Assembly: GCA_947683625.1 (NCBI GenBank) | Contig: CANTUR010000538.1 | Location: 1,364,001-1,428,000 of the forward strand | Direction: 5' to 3' | Length of the DNA: 64,000 nt | Source: Mallotus nudiflorus | Lineage: Eukaryota; Streptophyta; Magnoliopsida; Malpighiales; Euphorbiaceae | Part shown: positions 25,206-37,511 of the stretch, piece after piece | Numbering within the stretch: position 1 is the stretch's first letter | Layout: each line of letters starts with the position of its first letter | The notes under the pieces: model-generated | The model's input: the letters and a program-made list of their open reading frames with translations, nothing else | Told to the model about the DNA's origin: nothing | The model's database searches: none | Translations under genes and position numbers: made by a program

Positions 25206-26120
25206 CTAGCCAACCCACTAATTCTAAGACCACCTAAACTAGGTATACCTCTAACCCTATGTCTAGCCATCTAAAGGAATGCAATTGGTGTAATGTTAGC
25301 CTAAGAGGGAGAAATGAAAGCAGAATATACAATCTACTACTTGAGTAAGAAGATGTTGTCATATGAGGAGAAGTATAGCCAAGTCGAACATATATGTCTG
25401 GCAATGGTATGGGTAATGAAGAAACTCAAACACTACTTTCAATCCTATAGAATTCAAGCTGTGTCTAAAATGGACCCAATGAAGTACCTCTACGAAGCTC
25501 CCTCTCTAGTAGAGAAACTTGCCAAGTGGTTTATACTGCTAACAAAATTTGACATACAATATCTAACTAAGAAGGCAATAAAAGGGAGAGTAGTGTTTGA
25601 ATTTCTAACTCTTAACCCCACTCCAAACTCAGAAGAAATCCAACTAGACTTCCCAGATGATCTCAATTCAACCATTGAAATCCAAGGATGGTGCATATAC
25701 TTTGATGGAGCAATCAATCAATTCAATGGAGGAGTCGGTGTCATACTACAATCTCCAAAAAGTGAAGTAGTATTTATTGCTAAAAAACTAGAGTTCAAAG
25801 TCACAAACAATAAAGTAGAATATAAGGCATGCACACTCGAAATAGAAGCACTAATAACCCTAGATGTCATAAAAGTCAAAATCTTTAGAAATTCTATGCT
25901 AGTAATCACTCATGCCATAGAAGAATGGGAACTAAAAAAGCAGCACTTAAAGCCTTATCTGGACCACTTGAGGTTACTTACTATGTCTTTTCAAAAATGC
26001 AGATTCATTCATCTCCCCAAGAATCACAATCAGATGGTAGATGCACTTGCTTCCCTAGCATCAATATGGGAAGGGCCATCCAAAATGCCTATAAAGCCTC
26101 TGATTCTACTCAAATCATGA
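25206..26120 (+). pseudogene. Dual RNase H of element B
   Basis: The longest open piece of B, 268 codons at 25314-26120. It starts inside the retroviral-type RNase H (KAEYTIYYLSKKMLSYEEKY, then KLKHYFQSYRI). A connector follows, then a second, archaeal-like RNase H: WCIYFDGAINQFNGGVGV, NNKVEYKACTLEIEALI, IFRNSMLVI and MVDALASLASIW. Two RNase H domains are diagnostic of Tat elements. In the second domain the third block reads FRNS where B' has FRDS, so a catalytic Asp is probably lost. Confidence 0.8.
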
Positions 26121-27372
26121 TAACCTTGTCATAAAAACTATAGAATAGTAAAGAAAAAAGTAGCTAAAAAGCCTTAGTTCTATGACATCTAGAGATGTTT
26201 GAAGGAACGAGCCTATCCTGATCAAGTAAATGGAAAAGACAAAGCAGTCATTCGATGATTAGCAACAAAATTTACATCACACCAGGGTGTGTTATATAGG
26301 AGAACCTCATATGGTTTATAACTCTGATGTCTATATGAAACTGAAGCTAGAAGAGTAGTAGAAGAAGTATATGAGGGTGTTTGTGGTCCACACATAAATG
26401 GAGCAATCCTAGTTAAGAAGCTAATCATTCAAGGGTTCTTCTGGATGATGATGATGGAAGACTGCATCAAATTTGTAAGAAAATGCCATAAGTATCAGAT
26501 CCACGGGAATGTCAGCCACCTTCCCCCAATAGAACTACACCACGTCTCCTTTTCATGGCCCTTCTCAGTGTGGGGACTAGACATAATTGGGGAAATCCAC
26601 CCGACAACCTAAAACGGACACAAGTTCATCCTAGTGGCAATGCACTACTTTACAAAATAAGTCAAAGTATAATCATTCACAAGGATAAGAGCCAAGAAAG
26701 TGGCTAAGTTCATCAAAAGAAACCTATTTTGTCGATATGGGATCCCCCATCACATCATCTCTAATAACGGTGTCCAATTCCAAAGGGAAGTTAGAGAGGT
26801 ACTAAGGAGTTATAAGGTGGAACATCATAAATATTCTCCTTATCGACCACAAGCAAATAGGTCGTTGAAGCTGTAAATAAGAGAATTAAAAAGATCTTGT
26901 CAAAGATGACTCAAACTTATCGAGACTAGGTAGATAGATTGCCACATACCTTATGGGGGTATTGAACAACAGTCAGAACTTCAATAAGAGCGACTCATTT
27001 CTCACTAGTGTATGGATCAGAAGTAGTTCTTCCAATCAAAATAAAAATCAAGTCTCTTCGAGTAGCAATTAAATCTGAATTACCAAAAATGCAGTAGGCT
27101 TAATAGAGGCACAATAATCTCACTCTCTTAGATAGCCAAAGGCTTAAGGCTCTATACCGCACACAGTTGTATTAGGCTCGACTAGCCAAAATCTTTAACA
27201 TAAGAGTAAAACATAGAAGTATGAAAGCAGGAGACTGGGTGCTAAAGCAGGCAAGACAAAATGTTTTGAACCTTAGTCAAACATGTCCTATCAGAAGGAG
27301 CAGTCAAGCTATTGGATTCTAAAAGCAATGAATTCTCTGAACTTGTTAACATAGATCGCCTAAAAAAGTACT
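26121..27372 (+). pseudogene. Integrase of element B, broken
   Basis: The zinc domain spans HINGAILVKKLIIQGFFW, then CIKFVRKCHKYQIHG (26390-26510). The core includes WGLDIIGEIHP (about 26570, Asp), YGIPHHIISNNGVQF (about 26735-26775, where Asp of the usual SDNG is Asn) and a region around NKRIKKILSKM carrying the usual Glu helix. RATHFSLVYGSEVVLPIKI (about 26990) and MKAGDWVLK (about 27220) follow. It ends at the DRLKKYY-like motif near 27355. Stops are frequent. Confidence 0.75.
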
Positions 27373-28130
27373 ACATCTAAGGCAAAAAAAATCTCGCTAA
27401 GTTGAAAACTTAAAAATGGCAGCTCAGGCAAAAGTTAAGGACTTCCCGCTAAGTTAAAAACCTAAGAATGGTAGCTGAGGCAAAAATTAGGGAAAAAGAG
27501 AAAATACTTAACTAGAAAACTTGAGAAGGCTAGTTAAGGACAGGGGTAACCTCAAATTCAAAATTTTTACGAATGCACTTGTGGTTTTCTTAAATGATTA
27601 TAGTGAAATAAGAATAATTTCCATTTTATGCAAAATTTCTTTGAAAAAGTGTAACACATTTTATCATCATAGACTGTATTAAGCATGCTTTGCATTTTCC
27701 TTCATTATATGACCATGGTTCTTACCATCCTCTCTGAGCTCTCTCTCTTTGAGATCAGCCACTATCGTAAAAAAAACCCAACTAGGTATGAAAAGCTCCA
27801 AAAAGAGACACTCTAGAAAAAAAAAGGAAGAAAAAGAAAACCTAGCTAAGTACAAAAAGTTCCAAAAAGAGATGCCTTAGGAAAAAAAAGGAAAAAAGGC
27901 AAACGATAGTAATGGCAAACATCATCATCAATTATACACATCAGGAGCATATACAGTTATCATCATACAAGCATCATAAAACATAAGGGACAAATGCCCA
28001 AATACAACACTCAGAGTCCATAACCTCGGGAAAATAATACAATAAATCAAACCACAGGCCAAAAGTCCTATACTTAACTCCTAAAACAACTACATTAACT
28101 ATGGCTGCCATCAAAAGCAAGCATTGTTCC
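27373..28130 (+). other. Post-pol spacer of element B with short repeats
   Basis: No coding region is seen. Between 27385 and 27545 a unit of the form CTAAGTTGAAAACTTAAGAATGGTAGCTGAGGC recurs, diverged, about three times; B' has the same in reverse at 55730-55850. At 27775-27900 two copies of AAAAAGAGACGCCTTAG-like text with A-runs occur. Confidence 0.55.
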
Positions 28131-30240
28131 TACTCAAACATCCCCTCGTCTAATCTTGGCTCATCATTGTTCATCACAAAGGATGTTAGCTATGACTCTA
28201 GCTCACTAATGCGATCATAATAAGTTACGCGCCCCCGCTCCCATTCGTAACTAGTGAGATGGTGCTCAACTTGCATTACACATTACATATCATACACTCA
28301 TACATAAAACATGTGCATAAAATAAATAGGTACAATAAAAAAGGCATGCCCTTTGAGTGGTAGCAAACTCCAAAAAGAATTGCTAAGCACTCCCTACAAC
28401 AGTATACCAATACTAGCCATAGGAGACAGGAATCTACAAAAGCAAGTAAATAAATCAACCACCACTCATTAAATAAATGAAACACAGGCAAGAATAAGTG
28501 AAGAACACGAACGTGGGTAGCATCGGTAGGAGCAACACCCGACTAAGGAAAGCTAGGTCTAGGTAAATCGAAGCTCACTACTCTACCAAGAATATATGTC
28601 CTAAGTAAAGACAAAGATGGATGAACTGTTAAGTCTATAAGGGTAGTGCTACTAGAAGCCACACCACTGGTATGAGCAGTCACCTCAATGCGGAGCATGC
28701 CCTCATCCTCCTCAAAGCGAGATCCAGATCTCCTCTAACATCATTATAGATAAGTTCTCATCACTCATGTTAATTAAATTTTATGACTAATAAAATTTGT
28801 TACATGCTTGCACCAAAATAGGAATAAAAGCTTACTGGATTAGAAGAAGTGATTCTCGACGACCCGTGTGATGGTCTAACCCTCGAACCTCAGGGACGAG
28901 ATGCATTTGCCTAAGAAGGTGAAGGTAAAAGAAAAGTCCTACTAGCTATGGCATTAATTAGTTGAGGGATTAATACATCGGCATAAACTCTCTAAGAGGC
29001 TCTCAGAGGGGAATCCTATCATAACAGCCACAAGATCATTACCGCATAGCTCATGGCCCCAAAACATGTCCCTAGGGGGAGGGACAGGAACTCTCCTCAT
29101 ACATGGGCCATCCTACCAATGATGGACTCGCTCACCCAAATACCACACTCTACTGACGAGGCTAAAAAGTAACACTTGTCTCTCTGTCAGCTGCCATGCA
29201 GCCACCATCTCTGACGTCCAATGAGATCTCACCACCTATAGCCACCATCTCTGACGTCCAATGAGATATCACCACTTATAGCCACCATCTCTGACGTCCA
29301 ATAAGATCTCACCACCTACCAGCAAAGAAAGATATACTTAAAGGGTAACAACTAACGAACGATACCAAAGAAAGGAACAACCAGCAAAATAGGAATCAGA
29401 CATACCTAATTAAAGGATAACTTCCTCATATGGTCCCGAGCTACTGTGCAATCCTCAATTAAATTAGTAGTCTTCCTGATCTAGCAAGAATAAGAGGGAA
29501 ACCATCCTCCTAAAAATGCTTAATGGACAGATGAAAGAGAATCCCGAACTCATATGCCTAGATATGTCAAAATTAGAGGGTCAAAAATAATAAACCAAAA
29601 GTAAAAAAAATTAACAAAACTCCTACTCATGTCCAACATGAGCAAGCATTCACATATCCTTAAGCCACCTTGTCATGCTGCATCAAGTCCTGAGTACATA
29701 TGAGCAAAGGCAACAGTACCCCAGTAATAGCCCGGTAAGCCATCCAAATCTCTCAAGACGAGCAACAATCGTAAATCACCTATACCCGAAGGGTTCAGGA
29801 AGATAATAGAACTCAGTAAATAAAATAAAAAGTAGTAAGCTAACTACTATATTAAGATGAGTCCATCATCATACAAAGCCCGTACAGAAGAAACAAACTC
29901 CATGTATCGAGTAAGATATGGGCAACCAGACTTCATAGGAGTGACTACCCCGAGCAAATCCCTCGTAAGACGCCTCCTCGCCATAGCAGTAGAACACTCC
30001 TCATCACTAAAAGGAATGGGCTCTCCAAAAAGCTCAAGCTTGTGATGGCAGCAAAATCCAATGGGGTAATAGTCATCTCCCCGATAGGTAGATAGAAAGT
30101 ATGCATCGTGTCCATCCACCGCTCTATCAACGCATACATGGCAATCTGACTCGACGCATATGAGTCATAAGACAATGTAGCAATCAACCCATTAAAGCCC
30201 TTCTCAGCAACCATCTACTTTACACACATTGGGAGAACCT
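28131..30240 (-). pseudogene. Antisense plant-mobile-domain (PMD) gene carried by element B, broken
   Basis: Opposite to pol. Minus-strand reading from 30214 gives ALIERWMDTMHTFYLPIGEM and TITPLDFAAIT, typical of the PMD (aminotransferase-like, PF10536) fold. After a frameshift it continues with EPIPFSDEECSTAMARRRL and SGCPYLTRYMEFVSSV to about 29850. The last piece, near 28250-28150, reads YYDRISELES and NNDEPRLDEG. B' carries the same gene at 52488-55112, in better shape and with intron borders. PMD proteins in host plants are linked to silencing and development; as transposon cargo the role is unknown. The N-terminal exon seen in B' is missing here. Confidence 0.75.
29201..29320. repeat. 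Three tandem copies of a 40-bp unit
   Basis: GCCACCATCTCTGACGTCCA plus ATGAGATCTCACCACCTATA repeats at 29201, 29241 and 29281 with three changes in total. It lies in the antisense PMD gene. At the matching place in B' (about 54000-54060) only one diverged copy is seen. Confidence 0.85.
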
Positions 30241-30770
30241 GATAGTACATACTAACTTTATTAAAACTATCAGGCAGCATAGTGACATACCTATGGTGCT
30301 ACAAATAATAGGTACACTATCAAACATTTGCATAGTTACTAAATATTAACACATCTCTCTCTCTATCACTTAATAGGATTAAAATAGTAAAGGCTAAAAA
30401 GAAAAACCATTTAAATAAGTTTGAAAGGGAGAAGCACATGACCACGCGCCCCCCACGCATAGTCACACGTACTTTCCCCTTCCATGTGCTTTTCTGTGGT
30501 TTTATACACACTTCAAGACTTTGCACACTTACTTCTACAGTTCTAAACTTTCATTTGAGTATAAAACATGCACCAAAATCACATAAAAGTATAGTGATGA
30601 GAACTCCATCTGCCTAAAGACACTGTGTGTGCACCGCTTTCTTCAGAAAACTCAACATTTTACAAAAGAAAAAGAGCAAAGAAAATTCACTGTAAGGATA
30701 TCTTACTCCAAATCATTAAAATAATATCCGTAATATAACAAATCACTACATCATCATTACTACCTCATTC
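30241..30770. other. Spacer upstream of the antisense PMD gene in element B
   Basis: No gene seen. The open frame 30526-30320 (minus) covers text matching the region before the PMD start in B' (52200-52480, with GTGGTCATGTGCTTC-like words), so it is probably promoter or leader sequence of the antisense gene. Confidence 0.4.
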
Positions 30771-31150
30771 ATTGCTTAGAAGCATCTTTACATTGCTTAG
30801 AAGCACTCGTTCATTGAATCACTCACTCATTGCTTAGAAGCACTCTCGCACTCTCACATCACTTAGAAGCACTTTAACATGGCTTAGAAGTATCCTCATA
30901 TTGCTTAGAAGCAGTCGTTAGTTGCTTAGAAGCACTCACTCATTGCTTAGAAGCACTTTCACACACTCACATTGCTTAAAAGCACTTTCACTACTTAGAA
31001 GAATCTCCTCATTACTTAGAAGCATCCTTACCTCATTTAAAAGCATTCATATTGCTTAGAAGCACTTTCACTACTTAGAAGCATCTTCTCATTGCTCAGA
31101 AGCATCCACATTGCTTAAGAGCATTCTCATTTGCTTAGTAGCATGCTCAT
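30771..31150 (+). repeat. Array 1: GCTTAGAAGCA words, about 17 copies
   Basis: The core CATTGCTTAGAAGCA recurs about 17 times with variable spacers of roughly 7 to 28 bp. The core is nearly palindromic (GCTT..AAGC). It lies between the antisense PMD gene and array 2. Not a CRISPR: spacers are short and repetitive, and this is plant DNA. Confidence 0.85.
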
Positions 31151-31735
31151 TTCACGTGACACCTAAGAAGGTTACAATCTCATGTTCATTTACGTGACAC
31201 TTAAGAAGGTTATAGTCTCATGTTCATTTACGTGACACTTAAGAAGGTTATAGTCGCACGTTCATTTCGTGTAACACCTAAGAAGGTTATAGTCGTATGT
31301 TCATTCGTGTGACACCTAAAAAGGTTATAATCATATGTTCATTTGTGTGACACCTAAGAAGGTTATAGTCACACATTCATTTGCGTGACACCTAAGAAGA
31401 TTATAGTCGTATGTTCATCTTTAGTTTACATGACACCTAAGAAGGTTATATTCTCATGTTCATCTTTATTTTACATGACACCTAAGAAGGTTATAGTCAC
31501 ATTTTCATTGCTTAATAGCATGTTCATTTGCATGACACCTAAAAAGGTTATAGTCACATCTTTCTTTTCTTAGTAGCATCCTCATTTGTGTGACACCTAA
31601 AAGGGTTATAGTTGCATCTGCATTCCGCTTAGTAGCATCTTCATTTGCATGACACCTAAGAAGGTTATAGTTGCATCCCTTCTCGCTTAGTAGCATCTTC
31701 ATTTGCATGACACCTAAAAAGGTTATTGCCACATC
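31151..31735 (+). repeat. Array 2: GTGACACCTAAGAAGGTTATAGTC, 13 copies
   Basis: A unit of about 38 to 60 bp built on TGACACCTAAGAAGGTTAT repeats 13 times. The last units alternate with array 1 words (GCTTAGTAGCAT), giving a composite repeat. About three diverged copies occur reversed in B' at 51698-51815. The open frames over it (31385-31573 and 31783-31505) are products of the repeat, not genes. Confidence 0.85.
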
Positions 31736-31978
31736 CACATTCTGCTGCACTTTACATGAATCACAAGCTTGCATATGTCCCAAATGGCACCTTGTGTGAC
31801 AACCAAGTCACAGAACAATAGCAACAAATAAAACTCAACAACAGCAGTCAAATCGCAATAAGACATCTAAAGACAACCCACAAGTAAGTACCTCTCTCCC
31901 TACCAAAACATTTTTTTCATCTTTGCATTTTGCTTCACGTGTATTGACACTAGCACTAGGTGGCTATACAACATATGT
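31736..31978 (+). other. Spacer between array 2 and polypurine tract
   Basis: About 240 bp with no gene. TTGACACTAGCACTAGGTGG near 31943 has a reversed counterpart in B' at about 51570-51595. Confidence 0.5.
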
Positions 31979-31994
31979 GAAGCACGAGGGCAAC
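31979..31994 (+). other. Polypurine tract of element B
   Basis: GAAGCACGAGGGCAAC directly precedes the 3' LTR. B' has the better tract GAAGCAGGGGGCAAC (reverse strand, from 51552). Confidence 0.6.
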
Positions 31995-33835
31995 TGTCAT
32001 ACCTCAAATTTGACTATCCCCAAAAAGGTTCGATGATGAAATAAATCCCTGAGATGACTAGAGTCTGCTCGTTCGTAACACCTCTGAAGCGTGCAACCTT
32101 AAAACACCTAATCGAGCCCACCAGTATGCAAAATCAAAAACCAAGCCATTTGTGCCCTGACCTTATGAAATATGAATTATCGGAACAATGAAAGGTTTTA
32201 TTTTAAGAAAACTCCTCTCGAAATACTTAGCACGTTAGGCCAATGCGCATTTTGTTCTACTAGGACTCGCCTTCTTGAAAAATGGAAATTGATTTTGACA
32301 AAATAAACTTCAAAAAAACACATTCAAAAGGCCTCAACACCTCCAATAGTGGTCCTGGAATGGTCCAATATAACTCAAGTATCAGCGCGTATCGCTCAAA
32401 AATACGCGTAAATAGGTGTTATATGCTAAAATTGATGCTGAATTTGGCAAATCAGACTTCAAAAATATGTCTAGAAGATCCAAAAACCTTAGGAACCAAC
32501 CCTAGAACAGTGCACATAGAACCCGGGAAGAGCACATAGAGCGTCGAAGCATACGTAGAACCTGGAACAAGCGCATGACCATGCATACACTATGCGTGGC
32601 CACGTGTACTTGGAGTGGCCACATATAAAAATCTACTTTTACATACATGACTACGCCTACACCACTTTTCTACACATTTTTTCCATAAATAAACCCCTCT
32701 ACACCCCATTTTGAGGGGGGGAGCAATTGAAGACACACACATACTCAAAAGTCAGTCCGATCGAAGGCACGGGAAATCCCTCTCTGTATAGTTTTTGCTC
32801 TCCTATAACCTTTCCCTTAGGTTGTTAGATCCCTTTTTCCACCAAACCTAGTCTCATCTTTGTCAAAGCACACTTCAAAGGTATACAATCTAGCATTATC
32901 CTGCTGTCATTTTGAACCTCTCGATGAGGAAAACTTAATAATCTCTCGAAGCTAAAGCTTCAAAGCTCACACAAGCTTAGTCAAGTCTGAGGACCACATA
33001 ATTATTTTAGCATGTTTATTTTATTATATTGCATTTTATTTTACTATCACCAACATTTGGGAATATTATTGTGCTTATGTGATGAGACTAGCAATCTTGC
33101 ATGCTATGTGAATAATATATGTTTTATTATGCTCATTTCATATCATCATTTTGCATCTTCTATTTCTAAAATCATGAAATCACATCATAAATATCAATAA
33201 TGTAAAAAGTTCATGTCCCAGAATAGAGTCATCATACTCTCGGTCCAGTGATTACCTCATGCATTCTTTATATTATCATCTTCCATCATCATAGCATAAA
33301 TAATCGCTGCAAGCATGATCATCCTATCATTCATTAAGCAAGTTGTGTAAATGGTCATGTTATTCTTGCATATCAATCATACTAGATTTATCTTTCCACA
33401 ATCTTTCCCTTTTTACATGTATTTTTATTAAAAAAGCGATGTAATAAAACTTTCAGCTTTATTATTTTATACTATCTGATGTACTGTATGAATGTTATAC
33501 AAATTGTCATCACTAAAATTAGAGTGTTGTGGTAGCTATACATCGAATATTGTATAATTAAAAATAGTAAAAAAGCATATGCGATCTTCCGAATTTGAAA
33601 ATCTCTACTGGGGATAATACTCGCTGAGTGACCCGATATTGTTCCTTTCTTTTCCTAATTTTTAAAAATCAGATGGCGACTCCGTAAAATCAAAAGCGTC
33701 TCATCTCCCGATACTAATTATTTATACTTATTCAATAAAGTTACTATATCCCTAAAAAATGAAAGACCCACCCCGCTACACTGCCTAACAAAGTAACAAA
33801 AAACCACAACAATAAAAGTACGACGGTCGCTCACA
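31995..33835 (+). repeat. 3' LTR of element B
   Basis: 1841 bp, from TGTCATACCTCAAATTTG to GTCGCTCACA. It aligns with the 5' LTR throughout, about 10% different in the first 102 bp. The open frames inside it (32282-32539, 33012-33200) have no motif. Confidence 0.85.
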
Positions 33836-35990
33836 AATGGTAAGTGGAAATATGTTCGGCTTGGAACTCAAGGTCCTCTATTAACCCATCTCTTCTTTGC
33901 TGTTGATTTATTGCTTTTTGTTGAGGCTTCTATGGATCAAGCTTCGACGATCCAAGGATGCTTAGATGATTTTTGTACGGCTTCAGGTCAGAAAGTCAGT
34001 AAGGAGAAGGCCTAGGTTTTCTTTTCAAGTGGTGTTTCAAGCTCTCTCTCTTCAAATATTTATAATTCTATGGGCTTCTCTAAAGCTAATGACTTGGGGA
34101 GATATCTAGGAGCTAATGTGATTCAAGGGAAAGTGAACCGATTCACATTTAAAAGCACAGTGGATATAATTAAGGCTAAGTTGGTGGGATGAAGGAAAAG
34201 TCTTTCTCTTGCTGGACGTGTGACTTTGGCTAATTCAGTTCTTCAAGCCATGCCCATATATCCTATGCTCTCTATAAAATTTCCTTTGATGACTTGTAAG
34301 GAAATTAATAAAGTAATCCATAATTTTGTTTGGGGATCTACTTAGGGAGATAGTCATATGCATTTAGTTAGTTGGGAGGATGTTTGTAAGTCAAATTGGG
34401 AGGGAGGTCTTGGCTTGCGCAAGGCTGAAAACATGAACAAGGTTTTGCTGATGAAATTGGGGTGGTGTTTTCTCTCTGATCTGAAGGCCTTATGGGTGAA
34501 AGTCTTGAAAATCAAGTATATTAGAGGAGATATGTTTCCTAGGCTACTTAAGGCAACTAGTGGCTGCTCTAATATTTGGAGAGGTTTGTGTTCTATTTAA
34601 GACATGGTGTTGAAAAGGGCTTCTTGGCATATTGGTGATGGCAAAAATATTAACTTCTGGTAGGATAAATGGGTTCAAGGCATTGCCCCTCTAGACATAA
34701 TTCCTATTTTAAATGTTGATGGGGAAGTGAAAAAATAGTCTGTTTATTCATATGTTAATTCAGATGGTAATTAGAATTAGAGGGTGTTCCAACACTTGAT
34801 TCCTTCATATGCTTGTTTGAGATTGGCAACTGTTATTCCTCCTAATTCTACCAATGATTCTGATAGCTTGATTTAGAATTTTTCCAAGTTTGTTAAGTTT
34901 GTAACAAGCTCTTCTTATGAGGTTCTTTGTGATATTGATTTCTCTAATCCTAATCCTTTGTGGTCCAAAGTCTGGAAGTGGAGAGGGCTGCAACAGATTA
35001 GAGCTTTTTCATGGCTAGACGCTAACGATCGGCTTCCCACTAAACTTATATGTCAAAAGAGAAATGTTATTCCTTCACCTATTTATTCGAAGTGTCGTCA
35101 GGAGGAGGAATCGGTGCTGCATGCTATGAGGGATTATTCGTATGCTCAAAGAATTTGGAGACTGATTATTTCAAGGCTTAATTTTGACGCTTTCTCCCAG
35201 TTTAACCTTCATAAGTGGTTGTCGAGGAATATTTCCAGCAAGTAGTTAAAGGGCATGGGCTTTGAATGGAGTACTATCTTTGGCGTTACTACTTGGTTCC
35301 TTTGGCAATACAGGAATCTGTTTGTTTTTGGGGATAAAGTTATTCCTGTGGATTCAGCAGTGCAGATGATCCATCAGAGATGCAAAGATATTTTAAATGC
35401 TGAGAATAGCTGCTCTAGTCTTCCTTTTAATCTAGTCATCCCGAGATCTAACTTAAGTGTTCGGACTGCCACGAAGATGGGTTAAGTGAAGTTAAATGTC
35501 TATGGCAGCTGCAGGGTACATCTTTTTAGGCAGGTGTTGGGGGTTTGTTTAGAGACCATTCTAGGAAGTGGCTTTCGGGGTTTATGAAAAGTCTAGGTAT
35601 TTGCTCTACACTAGAGTCTAAGCTTTGGAGTATCTTTTTAGGTCTTCACCTTGATCAGCAGATGGGATATAATCGGGTTGAAGTTAATTTAGATTCCCTC
35701 ATGGCTATGGAAGCTATAAATGGTGTGATCAAGTTGTTCGGAAACTATAGTCACTTAGTCTCATCCATCCAGCATCCGATGAGGCTGAACTGGGAGGTTT
35801 AATATGTGTTTAAGGGTAGAAAAAGTAATAATTATGCTAACTGGTTGGCTAAGGAAGCTGCTAATAGTTATATTATGCTCACAGTATTCCCGCCTGCTCC
35901 GGCGGGGCTCATTCATTTGCTACATGATGATTTCTCTTGCAGTAGCTAGTTTTTTATGTTTCGGTTCAGGATTTAGCCTTGTAATTTCTA
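33836..35990 (+). pseudogene. L1-type LINE ORF2, 3' part: RT end, zf-RVT, RNase H
   Basis: Continues the LINE from 17741: KWKYVRLGTQGPLLTHLFFA (about 33841-33900) then VDLLLFVEASMDQ. The catalytic FADD box reads FAVD, so the RT is dead by that change alone. The thumb (GRYLGANVIQGK, AGRVTLANSVLQAMPIY, WGGLGLRK-like EGGLGLRKAENMN) runs to 34600. A zf-RVT domain lies at 34958-35245 (FSWLDANDRLPTKLICQKR, EEESVLHAMRDY; Cys after D is Tyr). RNase H follows at about 35480-35930 (GGLFRDHSRKW, LESKLWSIFLGL, NYANWLAKEAAN). The end near 35990 shows only a short A-run. Confidence 0.85.
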
Positions 35991-36263
35991 CCAAAAAAAT
36001 GGTTAGCAATTGCAATTTACAAAGGAATTAAAATCTAGACATTTTAAACAAAGGATCATTTTAGTTACTAAGTAATCAACTTACACAACTCAAGAACTAA
36101 TTTTCTTGATACAACTAATAGGCACATTATATCAAAACTTGAGTTTATAATAATTCTATTCCTTATTTAATCTTGCTTTAGAATTATCGAACTGCTAAAA
36201 CAAAATCAACCAATTTTTCATCGTTATCTGTACCGTGGTACTTACACTGCTTCTCACCAAATG
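35991..36263. other. Spacer between LINE end and host pseudogene
   Basis: No gene seen. It may be the 3' untranslated region of the CBS-DUF21 pseudogene that ends at 36264 on the minus strand. Confidence 0.4.
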
Positions 36264-37511
36264 TCATGAGTCTTCCAAATGATGATCTATCTCATTATAG
36301 ATCTCCTCCTTCATAGCATAAACATAAAATTAAGAGAAAATCAAACAAAAGACATTGTTTAGAACTACATATCAGTACGCCACAAGCCACATGAGATATT
36401 ACGAGCATGCACGTGCAATTAAAAAAAAGTTACAAGAGCATCTGTAAAATAACATACACCAAAAACAATGAAAAGATCGATTTATTGAGAAATAAAAAGC
36501 AATTTCTCACACCCACAAGTATACTTTCTTCAATTCATCCACATAATAGTGATGAGAACTCCAACCAATAGGCAATGACACAACATTTCATTTTTCTCCT
36601 TACAAAGAACCCATCCACATTCCTAGAATTGTCCTCTTTTCATCAAATTATCAATAATTAGGAATATTCCCTAGAAGATTTCTTTGCAAAAGAAACCATT
36701 TAAATGCATCCTTGTGTCTAAATTTTTTTTGAAATAGAACTTCCTCATTACCTTTTTCTCTGTAATTAATGGTAAAATGATTTCATGCTAAACTTATCTT
36801 TCTTTCAACTTCCAACTAATGTAATTCTCGTAAAGAGAATATCCAAACTCACTACAAAACAATCTTCTAAAATCATACTACAGCCCTCTTTATTCCTGCT
36901 CAACCTATAACTATCATCAAGAACGAAAAGAAAAAATTGGTCAAACATAATAATTACCTGCAAAAGCTCTTTAATGACATCTTCCATAATTATGATGCCC
37001 ACAGCCTCTTCTTAAGGAAGACTTCAAAGTAGATCGCCATTTAAATGCAAAATGTCCGAGTCAAAGTCCTTTGTCCACTTCTTGCTCCTTGAGCTCCTAT
37101 ATGACTATATTGTCATTATTTGGAAAGCTTTCCATTTCTACAATTGCGGCCTCCGATTCTTTAAAGATTTCTCTGGGGTAGTCTTTTCGCCATTAATATC
37201 AACTTTAACTTTCTTCACTTGATCTAATAATTTAAGAAAGACACGGTAAAAATTATTGATGTGATTACCCCATAGGAAGAGTTTGACATGAATAGTCTAC
37301 TCCGTTACAGCAAAATATGTCTTATAATAATAAGGAATAATTAGCAGGAAGTTGTTACTTACTCTTAGTACTATTACTGATTAGCTGTTGTTTTGTCTTA
37401 TTGCACTTTGTTACAACAATAGCCATGTGACTGTGACCTTTCTGAAACTCATTTAATATATCATACAAAGGCAAAGTTTATAGAAACCTAGAACACAAAA
37501 CATGTAGATCA

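Larger units (their letters stand above)
17742..33835 (+). mobile_element. Tat/Ogre-like Ty3/gypsy element B (about 16.1 kb)
   Basis: Paired LTRs, a tRNA-Arg-type PBS, a zinc-knuckle-less Gag, protease, RT, two consecutive RNase H domains and integrase mark the Tat/Ogre branch. The second RNase H is the archaeal-like type. An antisense plant-mobile-domain gene and tandem arrays lie between integrase and the 3' LTR. The flanks AGTGG (17737-17741) and AATGG (33836-33840) are a 5-bp target duplication with one mismatch. The first 102 bp of the two LTRs differ at about 10 positions, so this is an old insertion. All coding parts are broken by stops and shifts. Confidence 0.85.

Noticed and set aside
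25490..25909. Two minus-strand open frames opposite the RNase H of element B
   Set aside because: Antisense shadows of a confirmed coding region.
30771..31735. CRISPR-like look of the repeated words
   Set aside because: Plant DNA, short irregular spacers that themselves repeat, no cas genes; it is an intra-transposon tandem array.
31385..31783. Open frames with repeated MTPKKV or CHANED motifs
   Set aside because: They are translations of tandem array 2 and not conserved in B'.
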